Assembly: GCF_014699055.1 (NCBI RefSeq)
Contig: NZ_JACXAC010000006.1
Coordinates: 372,001-436,000 of the forward strand
DNA length: 64,000 bases
Direction: 5' to 3'
Source: Hymenobacter armeniacus
GTDB lineage: Bacteria > Bacteroidota > Bacteroidia > Cytophagales > Hymenobacteraceae
Made by a program: the position numbers and the translations under genes. The notes below the pieces were generated by a model that was not told the DNA's origin, searched no databases, and worked only from the letters and a program-made list of their open reading frames with translations. Every line of letters starts with the position of its first letter. Within the stretch, counting starts at the first letter, position 1. Of this stretch, positions 22,781 to 30,396 are shown in pieces.

Positions 22781-23569
22781 ATGGCTATCCTCATTTTCTT
22801 CGTTGCCCACTACTACTTGTCGCTGTTCACGCAGACGTTTTACCTGCACCGGTATGCGGCGCACAAGATGTTCACCATGAACCGCTTCTGGGAGAAGTTT
22901 TTCTTCCTCTTCACCTACCTCTGCCAGGGCAGCAGTTTCCTCTCGCCCCGGGCCTACGCGCTGCTGCACCGCATGCACCACGCCTACTCCGACACCGAGT
23001 TGGACCCGCACTCGCCCCACTTTTCGAACAACGCGTTCGACATGATGTGGAAGACCAAGGTGATTTACAACGACGTGGTGAACAACAACCACGAAGGCGC
23101 CAAGCGCTTCGAGGGCGACATTCCGGAGTGGAACTGGCTCGACAAATTCGGCGGCACCGTGTATTCGCGGGTGGGCTGGGGCACGGCCTACGTGCTATTC
23201 TACATCAATTTCGCCACGGCCTGGTGGCAGTACCTGCTGCTGCCCATCCACTTCCTGATGGGCCCCATCCACGGCGCCATCGTGAACTGGGGCGGCCACA
23301 AGTACGGCTACCAGAATTTCGACAACAACGACAAGTCGATGAACACGCTGGCCCTGGACTTCCTGGCTTTCGGCGAGCTGTTCCAGAACAACCACCACAA
23401 GCTGCCTATGCGCGTCAACTTCGGCGTGAAGTGGTGGGAATTCGACCCTACTTATGTGGCCATTTGGGGCCTGAACAAAGTGGGCATCATCAAGGTGAAG
23501 CGCAAAAACATGAACCTGAACACCATGTCGAAGCTAGCCAAGCCCAAGCGCGAAGCCATGGCAGCGTAG
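22781..23569 (+). CDS. Acyl-CoA/stearoyl desaturase
   Basis: 262 residues with membrane segments near the N-terminus (ILIFFVAHYYLSLF) and in the middle. All three histidine clusters of membrane diiron desaturases are present: HRYAAH, HRMHH and QNNHH (the usual HNxHH position). It inserts a cis double bond into saturated acyl chains with oxygen and electrons from a ferredoxin or cytochrome partner, and so adjusts membrane fluidity. It has its own promoter and terminator and is not grouped with fatty-acid genes. The substrate position (delta-9) is the family norm, not shown here. Confidence 0.93.
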   Translation: MAILIFFVAHYYLSLFTQTFYLHRYAAHKMFTMNRFWEKFFFLFTYLCQGSSFLSPRAYALLHRMHHAYSDTELDPHSPHFSNNAFDMMWKTKVIYNDVVNNNHEGAKRFEGDIPEWNWLDKFGGTVYSRVGWGTAYVLFYINFATAWWQYLLLPIHFLMGPIHGAIVNWGGHKYGYQNFDNNDKSMNTLALDFLAFGELFQNNHHKLPMRVNFGVKWWEFDPTYVAIWGLNKVGIIKVKRKNMNLNTMSKLAKPKREAMAA

Positions 23570-23588
23570 ATGCAACAAGAGCAAAGAG

Positions 23589-23619
23589 AAAGCCCTGGCC
23601 TTACCGCCAGGGCTTTTTT
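23589..23619 (+). terminator. Terminator of the desaturase gene
   Basis: Eleven-base stem AAAGCCCTGGC (23589-23599) with GCCAGGGCTTT (23606-23616), six-base loop, T-run. Confidence 0.92.
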
Positions 23620-23653
23620 CATTCTTCTGCTAGCTAATCCACTGACCAAGCGC

Positions 23654-23661
23654 TACCTTTG
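23654..23661 (+). promoter_or_regulatory. -7 element of the rpsP-rimM-trmD unit
   Basis: TACCTTTG, full match to TAnnTTTG, 63 bases before the rpsP ATG. Confidence 0.65.
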
Positions 23662-23724
23662 CACTCCCAATTTCGGGAAATCTTCATCAGACGCACGAGC
23701 TGCGTCGCACAACCCCACCGGTTT

Positions 23725-24270
23725 ATGGCAGTTAAAATCCGCCTCGCCCGCCGTGGCCGCAAAAAGGCCGCCACTTACGACATCGTAGTTGCTGACTCCC
23801 GTTCGCCCCGCGACGGCCGTTTCATCGAGAAACTCGGCACCTACAACCCCAACACCAACCCCGCCACCATCAACTACGACGCCGACCGCGCGTTCTACTG
23901 GATGATGACCGGTGCCCAGCCCACCGACACCGTGCGGGCCATGCTGAGCTACCGCGGCGTACTCTACCGTCGTCACCTGCAGCTGGGTGTCGACAAAGGC
24001 GCCATCACCCAAGAGGTGGCCGACGAGCGTTTCAACGCTTGGAAGCAGGAGAAGGACGCCAAAATCGAAGGCAAGCGCACTGGCTTGGTCGACGCGAAGG
24101 AAGAAGCCCGCAAAGCTGCTTTCGCCGCCGAAACCAAGGTGAAAGAAGCTCGCGCCGAAGCGCTGCGTCAGAAGCAGGCTGCCTTGCTGGCTGCTAACGC
24201 CCCCGCTCCGGCTGCCGAGGAAGCCACCGAGGCTCCGGCCGAAGAGGCTGCCGCCGAAGCTGCCGAGTAG
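23725..24270 (+). CDS. rpsP: 30S ribosomal protein S16
   Basis: 181 residues from the ATG at 23725 (MAVKIRLARRGRKKAATYD). The first 80 residues are the S16 domain (VVADSRSPRDGRFIEKLGTYNP). The extra C-terminal part, with KKEARAEALRQKQ-like charged helices and then Ala/Glu/Pro-rich sequence, is found in S16 of Bacteroidota and makes the protein twice the E. coli length. First gene of the rpsP-rimM-trmD-rplS order found in many bacteria; a hairpin lies after it. Confidence 0.97.
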   Translation: MAVKIRLARRGRKKAATYDIVVADSRSPRDGRFIEKLGTYNPNTNPATINYDADRAFYWMMTGAQPTDTVRAMLSYRGVLYRRHLQLGVDKGAITQEVADERFNAWKQEKDAKIEGKRTGLVDAKEEARKAAFAAETKVKEARAEALRQKQAALLAANAPAPAAEEATEAPAEEAAAEAAE

Positions 24271-24293
24271 TTTTTAGGCAACTGAAAACCGTA

Positions 24294-24345
24294 AGAGTTT
24301 GGGAGTTGTGAGCCGGACCGGCTGGCAACCCCCAAACTCTTTTTC
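24294..24345 (+). terminator. Hairpin after rpsP
   Basis: Stem 24294-24308 with 24326-24340 (AGAGTTTGGG/CCCAAACTCT with one bulge) followed by T5. It could end part of the rpsP transcript before rimM. Confidence 0.7.
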
Positions 24346-24366
24346 GTTTCCCCTCCCCCGCTCGCT

Positions 24367-24948
24367 ATGACCCTCGACGAAACCTATCAGCTCGGCTACA
24401 TCCTCAAAACCCACGGCCTGCGCGGCCACGTGGCCGCCCACTTCGACGTGGACGACGTGGACGACTACCTCAAGCTCAAAACAGTGTACCTCGCCCTGCC
24501 CGCCGCCCCCGCCAAGCTAGTAGAGCACAAGGTAGAGAAAGTGCAGCCCCAGTCCGGCAACCGCGTGCTGCTGAAGCTGCGCGGCATCGACCGCATCGAG
24601 GAAGCCGAGCCCTTGCGCGGCTCTCAGCTTTACCTGCCCCTAGCCGAACTGCCTGAGCTGGAAGACGACCAGTTTTACTTCCACGACGTCATTGGCTTCA
24701 CCGTGGTCGATGAAACCCTGGGCGAGTTGGGCACCGTCGAAAACTTCTACGAGCTGCCCCAGCAGGACATGCTGGCCATGCGCTACCAGGGCCAGGAAGT
24801 GCTGATTCCGGTGGTGGATGAGTTAGTGAGCCACGCCGACCACGAGAAAAAGCAGGTCCACGTAAACCTGCCAGAAGGCTTGCTCGATGTGTACCTCAAG
24901 CCGTCTTCGCGCGACAAAGACGAGCCCGACGAATTCGACGAAGCGTAA
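24367..24948 (+). CDS. rimM: Ribosome maturation factor RimM
   Basis: 193 residues. The N-terminal beta-barrel carries YQLGYILKTHGLRGHVAAH; the C-terminal PRC-type barrel begins at DVIGFTVVDETLGELG. The tail (DKDEPDEFDEA) is acidic. RimM binds S19 and helps assemble the 30S head. Its place between rpsP and trmD is the standard order. Confidence 0.96.
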   Translation: MTLDETYQLGYILKTHGLRGHVAAHFDVDDVDDYLKLKTVYLALPAAPAKLVEHKVEKVQPQSGNRVLLKLRGIDRIEEAEPLRGSQLYLPLAELPELEDDQFYFHDVIGFTVVDETLGELGTVENFYELPQQDMLAMRYQGQEVLIPVVDELVSHADHEKKQVHVNLPEGLLDVYLKPSSRDKDEPDEFDEA

Positions 24949-24953
24949 ACCAG

Positions 24954-25007
24954 CCGCAAGCTGCAAGCCAGAAGCTACAAGCCTTTCCAAGGCTAGTCAG
25001 CTTGCGG
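24954..25007. repeat. Inverted repeat between rimM and trmD
   Basis: Arms CCGCAAGCTG (24954-24963) and CAGCTTGCGG (24998-25007), with further GCAAGC/GCTTGC words inside and after. It could fold in the rimM-trmD mRNA. Confidence 0.7.
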
Positions 25008-25035
25008 CTTGCGGCATGTGGCCTGCAGCCATTCT

Positions 25036-25710
25036 ATGAGAATCGACATCCTCACCTGCTTGCCCGAATTGCTAGTTAGCCCTTTTTCCCATTCCATCGT
25101 GAAGCGGGCGCAAGACAAGGGCCTGGTTAACATTCACCTGCACCAGCTGCGCGACAAGGCCATCAACAAGCACGGCCAGATTGACGACGCCGTATTTGGC
25201 GGCGGCGCGGGCATGGTGCTTCGCGTAGAGCCCATTGCCGCCTGGATAGACGAGCTGCAGGCCCAACGGCCCTACGACGCCATCATCTACCTCACGCCCG
25301 ACGGCGAAACGCTGCGCCAGCCCCTGGCCAACCGCCTGTCGCTGTTCCAGAACATTATCATGCTCTGCGGCCACTACAAGGGCATCGACGAGCGCATCCG
25401 CCAAACCTACATCACCCACGAAATCAGCGTGGGCGACTACGTGCTCAGCGGAGGCGAGCTCGGCGCGGCCATCCTGGTCGATGCCGTGGTGCGGTTGCTG
25501 CCCGGCGTGCTCGGCAACGAGGAGTCGGCCTTGTCCGATTCTTTTCAGGATGATTTGCTGGCGCCGCCGGTGTACACCCGGCCAGCCGAGTGGCGCGGCC
25601 AGGTGGTGCCGGAAATCCTGTTATCGGGCAATACGCCCAAGATTGAGGAGTGGCGGCACGAGCAGGCGCTGGCCCGCACCCAGCAGCGGCGGCCCGATTT
25701 ATTGGGCTAA
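25036..25710 (+). CDS. trmD: tRNA (guanine37-N1)-methyltransferase
   Basis: 224 residues, usual TrmD length. SPOUT-fold motifs: MRIDILTCLPELL, FGGGAGMVLRVEP, IMLCGHYKGIDERI and ISVGDYVLSGGELGA. The enzyme methylates G37 of tRNAs with CNN anticodons and prevents frameshifting. The ATG at 25036 starts exactly at the conserved N-terminus; an ATG nine codons upstream is less likely. Confidence 0.97.
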   Translation: MRIDILTCLPELLVSPFSHSIVKRAQDKGLVNIHLHQLRDKAINKHGQIDDAVFGGGAGMVLRVEPIAAWIDELQAQRPYDAIIYLTPDGETLRQPLANRLSLFQNIIMLCGHYKGIDERIRQTYITHEISVGDYVLSGGELGAAILVDAVVRLLPGVLGNEESALSDSFQDDLLAPPVYTRPAEWRGQVVPEILLSGNTPKIEEWRHEQALARTQQRRPDLLG

Positions 25711-25785
25711 AACCAGATTCGGGCGCTTCGTTTTCTGAATCAACAGCAAATCAGTGAACAAGCTAACGCATGTTCTACAAATGAC

Positions 25786-25816
25786 TTGCTATCCTCAACG
25801 GAAAGCCCTATCTTTG
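25786..25816 (+). promoter_or_regulatory. Promoter of rplS
   Basis: TTG at 25786-25788, a 20-base spacer and TATCTTTG at 25809-25816: a full Bacteroidota -33/-7 pair. rplS therefore has its own promoter in addition to any read-through from trmD. Confidence 0.82.
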
Positions 25817-25878
25817 CGCTCCGTTTCGATAAAATACTAATTCCCGACGGCGGCGCCGTCTTTCGCAATTTCTCAGCC

Positions 25879-26259
25879 ATGAGCGTACTACTTGACTTTA
25901 TCCAGGCCGAATCGCAAGAGCGCCGCGCCAGCTTTCCGGACTTCGCCGCCGGCGACACCGTGAACGTGCACGTAAAAATCCGTGAGGGCAACAAGGAGCG
26001 CATCCAGCAGTTCCAGGGCGTGGTGCTGCAGCGCCGCAACCCCAGCTCGAACGGCGAAACCTTCACCGTGCGCAAGATTTCGAACCAAATCGGCACCGAG
26101 CGTATCTTCCCCCTGCTGTCGCCCAACATCGAGAAAATCGAAGTGGTGCGTCGCGGTAAAGTGCGTCGCGCCCGTCTGTTCTACCTGCGCGGCCTCTCGG
26201 GCAAGCAAGCTCGTATCAAAGAGCGTCGCTTGAACGTGGCCAGCAAGGCTACCGCCTAA
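25879..26259 (+). CDS. rplS: 50S ribosomal protein L19
   Basis: 126 residues from the ATG at 25879 (MSVLLDFIQAESQERRA). Family motifs FAAGDTVNVHVKIREGNKERIQ, GVVLQRRNP and LRGLSGKQARIKERR are present. L19 sits at the 30S-50S interface. It closes the rpsP-rimM-trmD-rplS order with a separate promoter and a perfect bidirectional terminator. Confidence 0.97.
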   Translation: MSVLLDFIQAESQERRASFPDFAAGDTVNVHVKIREGNKERIQQFQGVVLQRRNPSSNGETFTVRKISNQIGTERIFPLLSPNIEKIEVVRRGKVRRARLFYLRGLSGKQARIKERRLNVASKATA

Positions 26260-26290
26260 GCAACGCCGCAGCTTTTCAGCTGCCTGTAAT

Positions 26291-26326
26291 AAAAAAGCCG
26301 GCCCCACGCGTGGGGCCGGCTTTTTT
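26291..26326. terminator. Bidirectional terminator after rplS
   Basis: Perfect 36-base palindrome, A6 and T6 at the ends, GCCGGCCCCACG core. It serves rplS on the plus strand and the hypothetical gene 26368-26775 on the minus strand. Confidence 0.93.
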
Positions 26327-26367
26327 AGGTTCTGGGTAGTCGCAATTGCGACAGCCAGAGCATTTCC

Positions 26368-26775
26368 TTAGCTGTGCGAGGAGAAATCCTGCGGCAGGTT
26401 GCCGTCGACTTCTGCCGTGCCGCCTTGCAACTGCTGCGCCACGCCGCTGAGGACCTCGCCCAGCTTGGTGATGCGCGTGGCGGTATTTACGTTCTCGGCG
26501 AAATTGGCGGCCTGGGTGGTTTCGGTGCCGAGGCGAGCCAGCAACGGGGCAATGACGTTCACGTCGAGCGAGCCGCTACCAAAGTGCGCTTTCAAGGCCT
26601 GCAGGTCGACCACCAGCTGATGCAGGGCGGGGTTGTTGGCGTCCTTCAGGTCTTCAATCCAGCGCTGCAGCTGGTTGTCGAGGCCGGCGCGCTCGGCGGT
26701 GGAGGCTAGGTCGCCGGTGAGGAGGTGAATGGCGCTGTCGAGGTGCACTTGGTGCTGCGAATCTTTCTTTTCCAT
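26368..26775 (-). CDS. Hypothetical small helical protein
   Basis: 135 residues, acidic and helical, no signal peptide or membrane span. It begins MEKKDSQHQVHLDSAIHLL and has leucine/alanine heptads (LHQLVVDLQALKAHF, ITKLGEVLSGVAQQL). No family recognised. It is alone between rplS and the secreted coiled-coil gene, with the rplS terminator at its end. A role cannot be assigned. Confidence 0.75.
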   Translation of the reverse strand: MEKKDSQHQVHLDSAIHLLTGDLASTAERAGLDNQLQRWIEDLKDANNPALHQLVVDLQALKAHFGSGSLDVNVIAPLLARLGTETTQAANFAENVNTATRITKLGEVLSGVAQQLQGGTAEVDGNLPQDFSSHS

Positions 26776-26878
26776 GGGTGGGGTGTAGTGGTATCGGTAA
26801 GCAATTGCGGCCCGGAGCGGACCGCCTTCCTTGCCAACGTAGCAAGGCCCCGCGGGGTTGGGCCCGCGCCAGAAACAA

Positions 26879-26908
26879 AAAAGCCCCGCCAGTGCTGGCG
26901 GGGCTTTT
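26879..26908 (-). terminator. Terminator of the secreted coiled-coil gene
   Basis: Fourteen-base stem 26879-26892 with 26895-26908, two-base loop as drawn (four in practice), T-run on the minus strand. Confidence 0.9.
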
Positions 26909-26931
26909 GCGGAGCCGTCGGATTTGGCCGA

Positions 26932-27639
26932 CTACTCAATCTTGTTCATGCGGTCCTTCACGGCTTCGAGGGCCACGCGCATGTTCACAATGTCGCCACG
27001 GGCGGCTTCCTGCTCTTTCAGGTTGAGGTCGATGAGGTTGTTGAACTGCTGGAGTTCGGCGGCGTTGGCGGCCAGCATCTGCTGGATTTCAATCTTGCGG
27101 GCCTTGTTCTTCTCGATGTCCTTTTTGATGGTGTTGGCCTTTTCAATCACGGCCATGTGGTTGTTCTGCGAGGCCACCAGGGCACGCTCGGCTTCGGCAA
27201 TCTGCGACACTAGGTCTTCGCGGTACATCATGCGGGCGAAGTCTTTCAGGTACTTCTCGGCCGACTTCCACTGCACGGGGGTTTTGTCTTTTGCCAAGTA
27301 AGCGTTGCCCAGGTCGATGCTCCACCACACGGTGGTGCCGGTGGGCGTAGCGTCCACCTTGGAAATCACGCGAATGGGCGTGGGTGCAATTTCTTCGATG
27401 ATGACGCCGTCCATGGTCACGACGCCTTTGTTGTTCTTCACCTTGCTGCCAAACTTGTCGTTCAGCTGCTTCAGCCAAGCGGCTTCCACGCGCTTGTTAT
27501 CGAGCTGCACGCTCACGCGCTGGCCGGTGCGCGGAACGTTGCCAATGGACATATCGGCCTCATCCACAGGGGATTTCTGAGCATAACCACCCAGCGTTGC
27601 CAAGCATACAACAAGTAGGATTAGTAGGCTTCGTTTCAT
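26932..27639 (-). CDS. Secreted protein with C-terminal coiled coil
   Basis: 235 residues from the ATG at 27639. Signal peptide (MKRSLLILLVVCLATLGG, cleavage near YAQ). The middle part is beta-like (RVSVQLDNKRVEAAWLKQ; VVTMDGVIIEEIAPTPIRV); the last 90 residues form a strong coiled coil with AEAERALVASQNN and KKDIEKNKARKIEIQQ. No domain recognised. A -7 element at 27718-27725 puts the RNA start about 74 bases upstream of this ATG, which rules out longer starts. Confidence 0.82.
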   Translation of the reverse strand: MKRSLLILLVVCLATLGGYAQKSPVDEADMSIGNVPRTGQRVSVQLDNKRVEAAWLKQLNDKFGSKVKNNKGVVTMDGVIIEEIAPTPIRVISKVDATPTGTTVWWSIDLGNAYLAKDKTPVQWKSAEKYLKDFARMMYREDLVSQIAEAERALVASQNNHMAVIEKANTIKKDIEKNKARKIEIQQMLAANAAELQQFNNLIDLNLKEQEAARGDIVNMRVALEAVKDRMNKIE

Positions 27640-27717
27640 GGTAACAATAAACTTAATGAGAACTAAAAAAGAGGTCGAAGGAAGAACTGTTGTCCCCGGT
27701 ATCGTTTTCCGGCTTTT

Positions 27718-27725
27718 CAAATTTA
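27718..27725 (-). promoter_or_regulatory. -7 element of the secreted coiled-coil gene
   Basis: TAAATTTG on the minus strand, full match to TAnnTTTG, inside an AT-rich stretch (27650-27830). Confidence 0.6.
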
Positions 27726-27742
27726 AGTCCTTTCTTTCATGC

Positions 27743-27768
27743 AAATTCTCTTCGCGAGAATTTTTTTA
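27743..27768 (+). terminator. Orphan terminator-like hairpin
   Basis: AAATTCTC (27743-27750) and GAGAATTT (27756-27763), five-base loop, followed by a run of T on the plus strand. No plus-strand gene lies upstream for over a kilobase. Confidence 0.4.
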
Positions 27769-27907
27769 GGAATAATGCAGTTTTTATTTCTTTTGTTCAA
27801 TTCATAATGTTTTAAGTCTAGTAAATGCAGATAGGCTGATTTTGTGAATGCCCTGCCTCGGGCGCCCAGACGCAACAAACGCCGCCGTGCGCGGGTTGTA
27901 AGCCCCT

Positions 27908-28315
27908 ATGCAAGTCACCGTTTGCCGCACCGAGCATTTCAACGCCGCTCACCGCCTGTACAACCCCGCCTGGAGCGACGACCAAAACCAACGGGTTTTC
28001 GGCAAGTGCAACAACCCTAACTACCACGGCCACAACTACAACCTGACCGTGCGCCTCACCGGCGAGGTGGACGCCGAAACGGGGTATGTGTACGACCTCA
28101 AGCGGTTGAGCGACCTCATCAAGCACGAGGTGCTGGACCGCTACGACCACCGCAACCTCAACCTGGACACGGAAGAATTCCGAACCCTCAACCCCACGGC
28201 GGAAAACATTGCCGTCGTTATTTGGCAGCGCCTGCGGCCGCACCTTGCCGCCGGCCTGACTTTGTCGGTCACGCTCTACGAGACGGACCGTAACTTTGTA
28301 GAATACCATGGATAA
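27908..28315 (+). CDS. 6-pyruvoyl-tetrahydropterin synthase family protein
   Basis: 135 residues. Zinc ligands HFNAAH (His near residue 15) and YHGHNY (two His near 40), with the catalytic cysteine in FGKCNNPNYHGHNY; the proton-relay pair is in DRYDHRNLN and the pterin-binding glutamate in YETDRNF. The FGKCNNPN form is nearer to tetrahydrobiopterin-type PTPS than to E. coli QueD. It acts on dihydroneopterin triphosphate, the product of FolE, encoded just downstream with an 8-base overlap. A queuosine role (QueD) is the alternative; no other que genes are visible. Confidence 0.9.
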   Translation: MQVTVCRTEHFNAAHRLYNPAWSDDQNQRVFGKCNNPNYHGHNYNLTVRLTGEVDAETGYVYDLKRLSDLIKHEVLDRYDHRNLNLDTEEFRTLNPTAENIAVVIWQRLRPHLAAGLTLSVTLYETDRNFVEYHG

Positions 28316-28967
28316 CCCTTCCGGGCCGGCCCCGGCAACCGATTCGCACCTGCCTATGGGCCTGCGCACTCCGCTCCGCGACGATGCCTTCGCGCGCAGC
28401 GACGACGAGAAAATTTCGGCCATCAGCGGCCACTTTGAGGCCATCATGCGCGAGCTGGGCCTCGACCTGACCGACGACAGCCTGGCCGGCACCCCGCGCC
28501 GCGTGGCCAAGATGTTCGTGAAGGAGTGGTTCAAAGGCCTCGACCCCGCGAACCGGCCCGAAGTGCGCATGTTCGAGAACCGCTACGATTACCATCAGCT
28601 GCTGGTGGAGCGCGACATCACGCTGTTTTCGTGCTGCGAGCACCACTTCGTGCCCATCATTGGCAAGGCCCACGTGGCTTACCTGCCCGGCGAGCACGTG
28701 GTGGGCCTGAGCAAACTCAACCGCGTGGTGCAGTACTACGCCCGCCGCCCGCAGGTGCAGGAGCGCCTCACCCGCCAGATTTCGGAAGAGCTCAAGCAAA
28801 GCCTGGGCACCGACGACGTGGCCGTACTCATCGAAGCCGACCACCTCTGCGTGATGAGCCGCGGCGTGAACGACACCAGCAGCTCGACCCTGACCAGCGA
28901 GTACGGCGGCCGTTTTGCCACCGACGAAGCCCTGCGGCGGGAGTTTCTGCGGCAAATCGGGAAATAA
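28308..28967 (+). CDS. folE: GTP cyclohydrolase I
   Basis: 219 residues, standard FolE length. Zinc-binding motif FSCCEHHFVP and the second part CVMSRGVNDTSSS; GEHVVGLSKLNRVV lies between. It converts GTP to dihydroneopterin triphosphate, shared by folate, tetrahydrobiopterin and queuosine synthesis. The start overlaps the PTPS gene by 8 bases, so translation is coupled and the two enzymes act in sequence (FolE first). folB is elsewhere in the window (984-1361). Confidence 0.97.
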   Translation: MDNPSGPAPATDSHLPMGLRTPLRDDAFARSDDEKISAISGHFEAIMRELGLDLTDDSLAGTPRRVAKMFVKEWFKGLDPANRPEVRMFENRYDYHQLLVERDITLFSCCEHHFVPIIGKAHVAYLPGEHVVGLSKLNRVVQYYARRPQVQERLTRQISEELKQSLGTDDVAVLIEADHLCVMSRGVNDTSSSTLTSEYGGRFATDEALRREFLRQIGK

Positions 28968-29036
28968 GCCGGGCTGGCTTCACCGCTGGTTGCCACCCCG
29001 CTGAAGCGGCGGCATTCAGCGGTGAGAAACGGGGGT

Positions 29037-29044
29037 TACTTTTG
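29037..29044 (+). promoter_or_regulatory. -7 element close to the epimerase start
   Basis: TACTTTTG, full match to TAnnTTTG, ending only seven bases before ATG 29051, so the transcript would be leaderless or nearly so. Confidence 0.6.
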
Positions 29045-29050
29045 TTGGAA

Positions 29051-29992
29051 ATGACCACTATGACCGAAACTTCTCCGCGCAAAGTTCTCATTACCGGGGG
29101 CACCGGCCTCATTGGCACCCGCTTGGCGGAGATGCTGATTGACAGCGGCTACGAGGTGGCCTTGCTCAGCCGCGAGCCTGCCAAGAGCAGCCACTACCGC
29201 AGCTTCCGCTGGGACCCGCGCGCGGGCACCATCGATGATGCCGCCATTCTCTACGCCGACTACATTGTGAACCTGGCCGGGGCAAGTGTGAGCGACGGCA
29301 AATGGACCGACGAGCGCAAGCGCGACATCATGACCAGCCGCCTGGGCGGGCTGGCTTTGCTGCACCGCGAACTGGCCAACCCGCGGCACCACGTGCAAGC
29401 CGTCATATCGGCTTCGGCGATAGGGGTGTACGGCGACACCGGCGACAAGCTGCTCACCGAAGAAACGCCACCCGGACTGCCCACGCAGGATTTTCTGGCC
29501 GACGTGGCGCACCAGTGGGAGCTGGCCGCTGAGCCCATTGCGGCGCTGGGCATCCGGACGGTGGTGCCGCGCATCGGCATTGTGCTGAGCAAAGACGGTG
29601 GCGCCCTGCCCCAGATTGCCCGGCCGGTGAAGCTGGGCGCCGGGGCGGCGCTGGGCAGCGGCAAGCAATATATGTCCTGGATTCACCTGGACGACATCTG
29701 CCGCCTGTTCATTGCCATGCTGGAAGATGCTTCCTGGCAGGGCACCTATAATGCAGTGGCGCCGAACCCCGTCACCAACCAGCAGTTCACCGAAACGCTG
29801 GCCCAGGTGTTGCACCGGCCGCTGGTGCTGCCCAAAGTGCCCGCCTTCGGCCTGAAGCTGGCCATGGGCGAAATGAGCGAAATCGTGCTGGCCTCGCAGA
29901 AAGTGAGCGCGCAAAAGGTGCTGGCGCAAGGCTTTCGGTTCGAGTATCCGGAGCTGCGCGGGGCGCTGGAGGCGCTGTATGGCGGGGAATAA
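29051..29992 (+). CDS. TIGR01777-type NAD-dependent epimerase/dehydratase
   Basis: 313 residues. Rossmann motif VLITGGTGLIGTRLAE at the N-terminus; YIVNLAGASVSDGKW and VISASAIGVYGDTGD follow the SDR39U1/YfcH pattern, with MSWIHLDDICRLFI in the second half. Physiological substrate unknown; the family is NADP-binding. It is coupled to neither neighbour. A second in-frame ATG at 29060 is an alternative start because the promoter is so close to 29051. Confidence 0.9.
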   Translation: MTTMTETSPRKVLITGGTGLIGTRLAEMLIDSGYEVALLSREPAKSSHYRSFRWDPRAGTIDDAAILYADYIVNLAGASVSDGKWTDERKRDIMTSRLGGLALLHRELANPRHHVQAVISASAIGVYGDTGDKLLTEETPPGLPTQDFLADVAHQWELAAEPIAALGIRTVVPRIGIVLSKDGGALPQIARPVKLGAGAALGSGKQYMSWIHLDDICRLFIAMLEDASWQGTYNAVAPNPVTNQQFTETLAQVLHRPLVLPKVPAFGLKLAMGEMSEIVLASQKVSAQKVLAQGFRFEYPELRGALEALYGGE

Positions 29993-30011
29993 ACGCTCTT
30001 TGTAAGCCAGC

Positions 30012-30279
30012 CAACGGTTCCGGCGATTCATTCAACGCTTCCGCAAGCCAGTCAACGGCTCCGCAAGTCATTCAACGGCTCCGGAACCTCGTCCGATGGT
30101 ACCGGAAAGGCTGCCAACGGCTCCGCAAGTCATTCAACGGCCCTGGAATGCCTTCCAACGCATCCGCAAGCCAGTCAACGCGTCCGGAAAGGCGTCCAAC
30201 GCTTCCGGAAACTGTTCCGATGGCTCCGCAAGTCATTCAATGGCCCTGAACACGCATCCGATGGCCCCGCAATCCAGCC
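30012..30279. repeat. Imperfect tandem array of 20/21-base units
   Basis: About 13 units begin at 30012, 30033, 30053, 30073, 30094, 30115, 30135, 30156, 30176, 30197, 30218, 30238 and 30259. Units of 20 and 21 bases are mixed. The 20-base type is like CAACGGCTCCGCAAGTCATT; the 21-base type is like CAACGGCTCCGGAACCTCGTC, some starting CGATGG. Spacing is close to two helical turns. One forward frame is open through the array up to a TGA at 30366, but the period is not a multiple of three. Seen directly; role unknown. Confidence 0.85.
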
Positions 30280-30396
30280 CTACGCCCAACTCAGCGAGCC
30301 GGCCAAGGAGTTGGACCACATGACCGTGCGGACGGTGTATGCGGCCATTGAGGCGTTGAGTAGCTGAGGCGGCGGGGATGGTGAGTAGTTTCGCTT

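Noticed and set aside
28968..29036. Riboswitch upstream of the epimerase
   Set aside because: Only a short GC-rich stretch with a weak hairpin, and the promoter lies downstream of it, next to the start codon.
30012..30279. CRISPR array
   Set aside because: Units follow each other directly with no unique spacers, they are only 20-21 bases long, and no cas gene is present.
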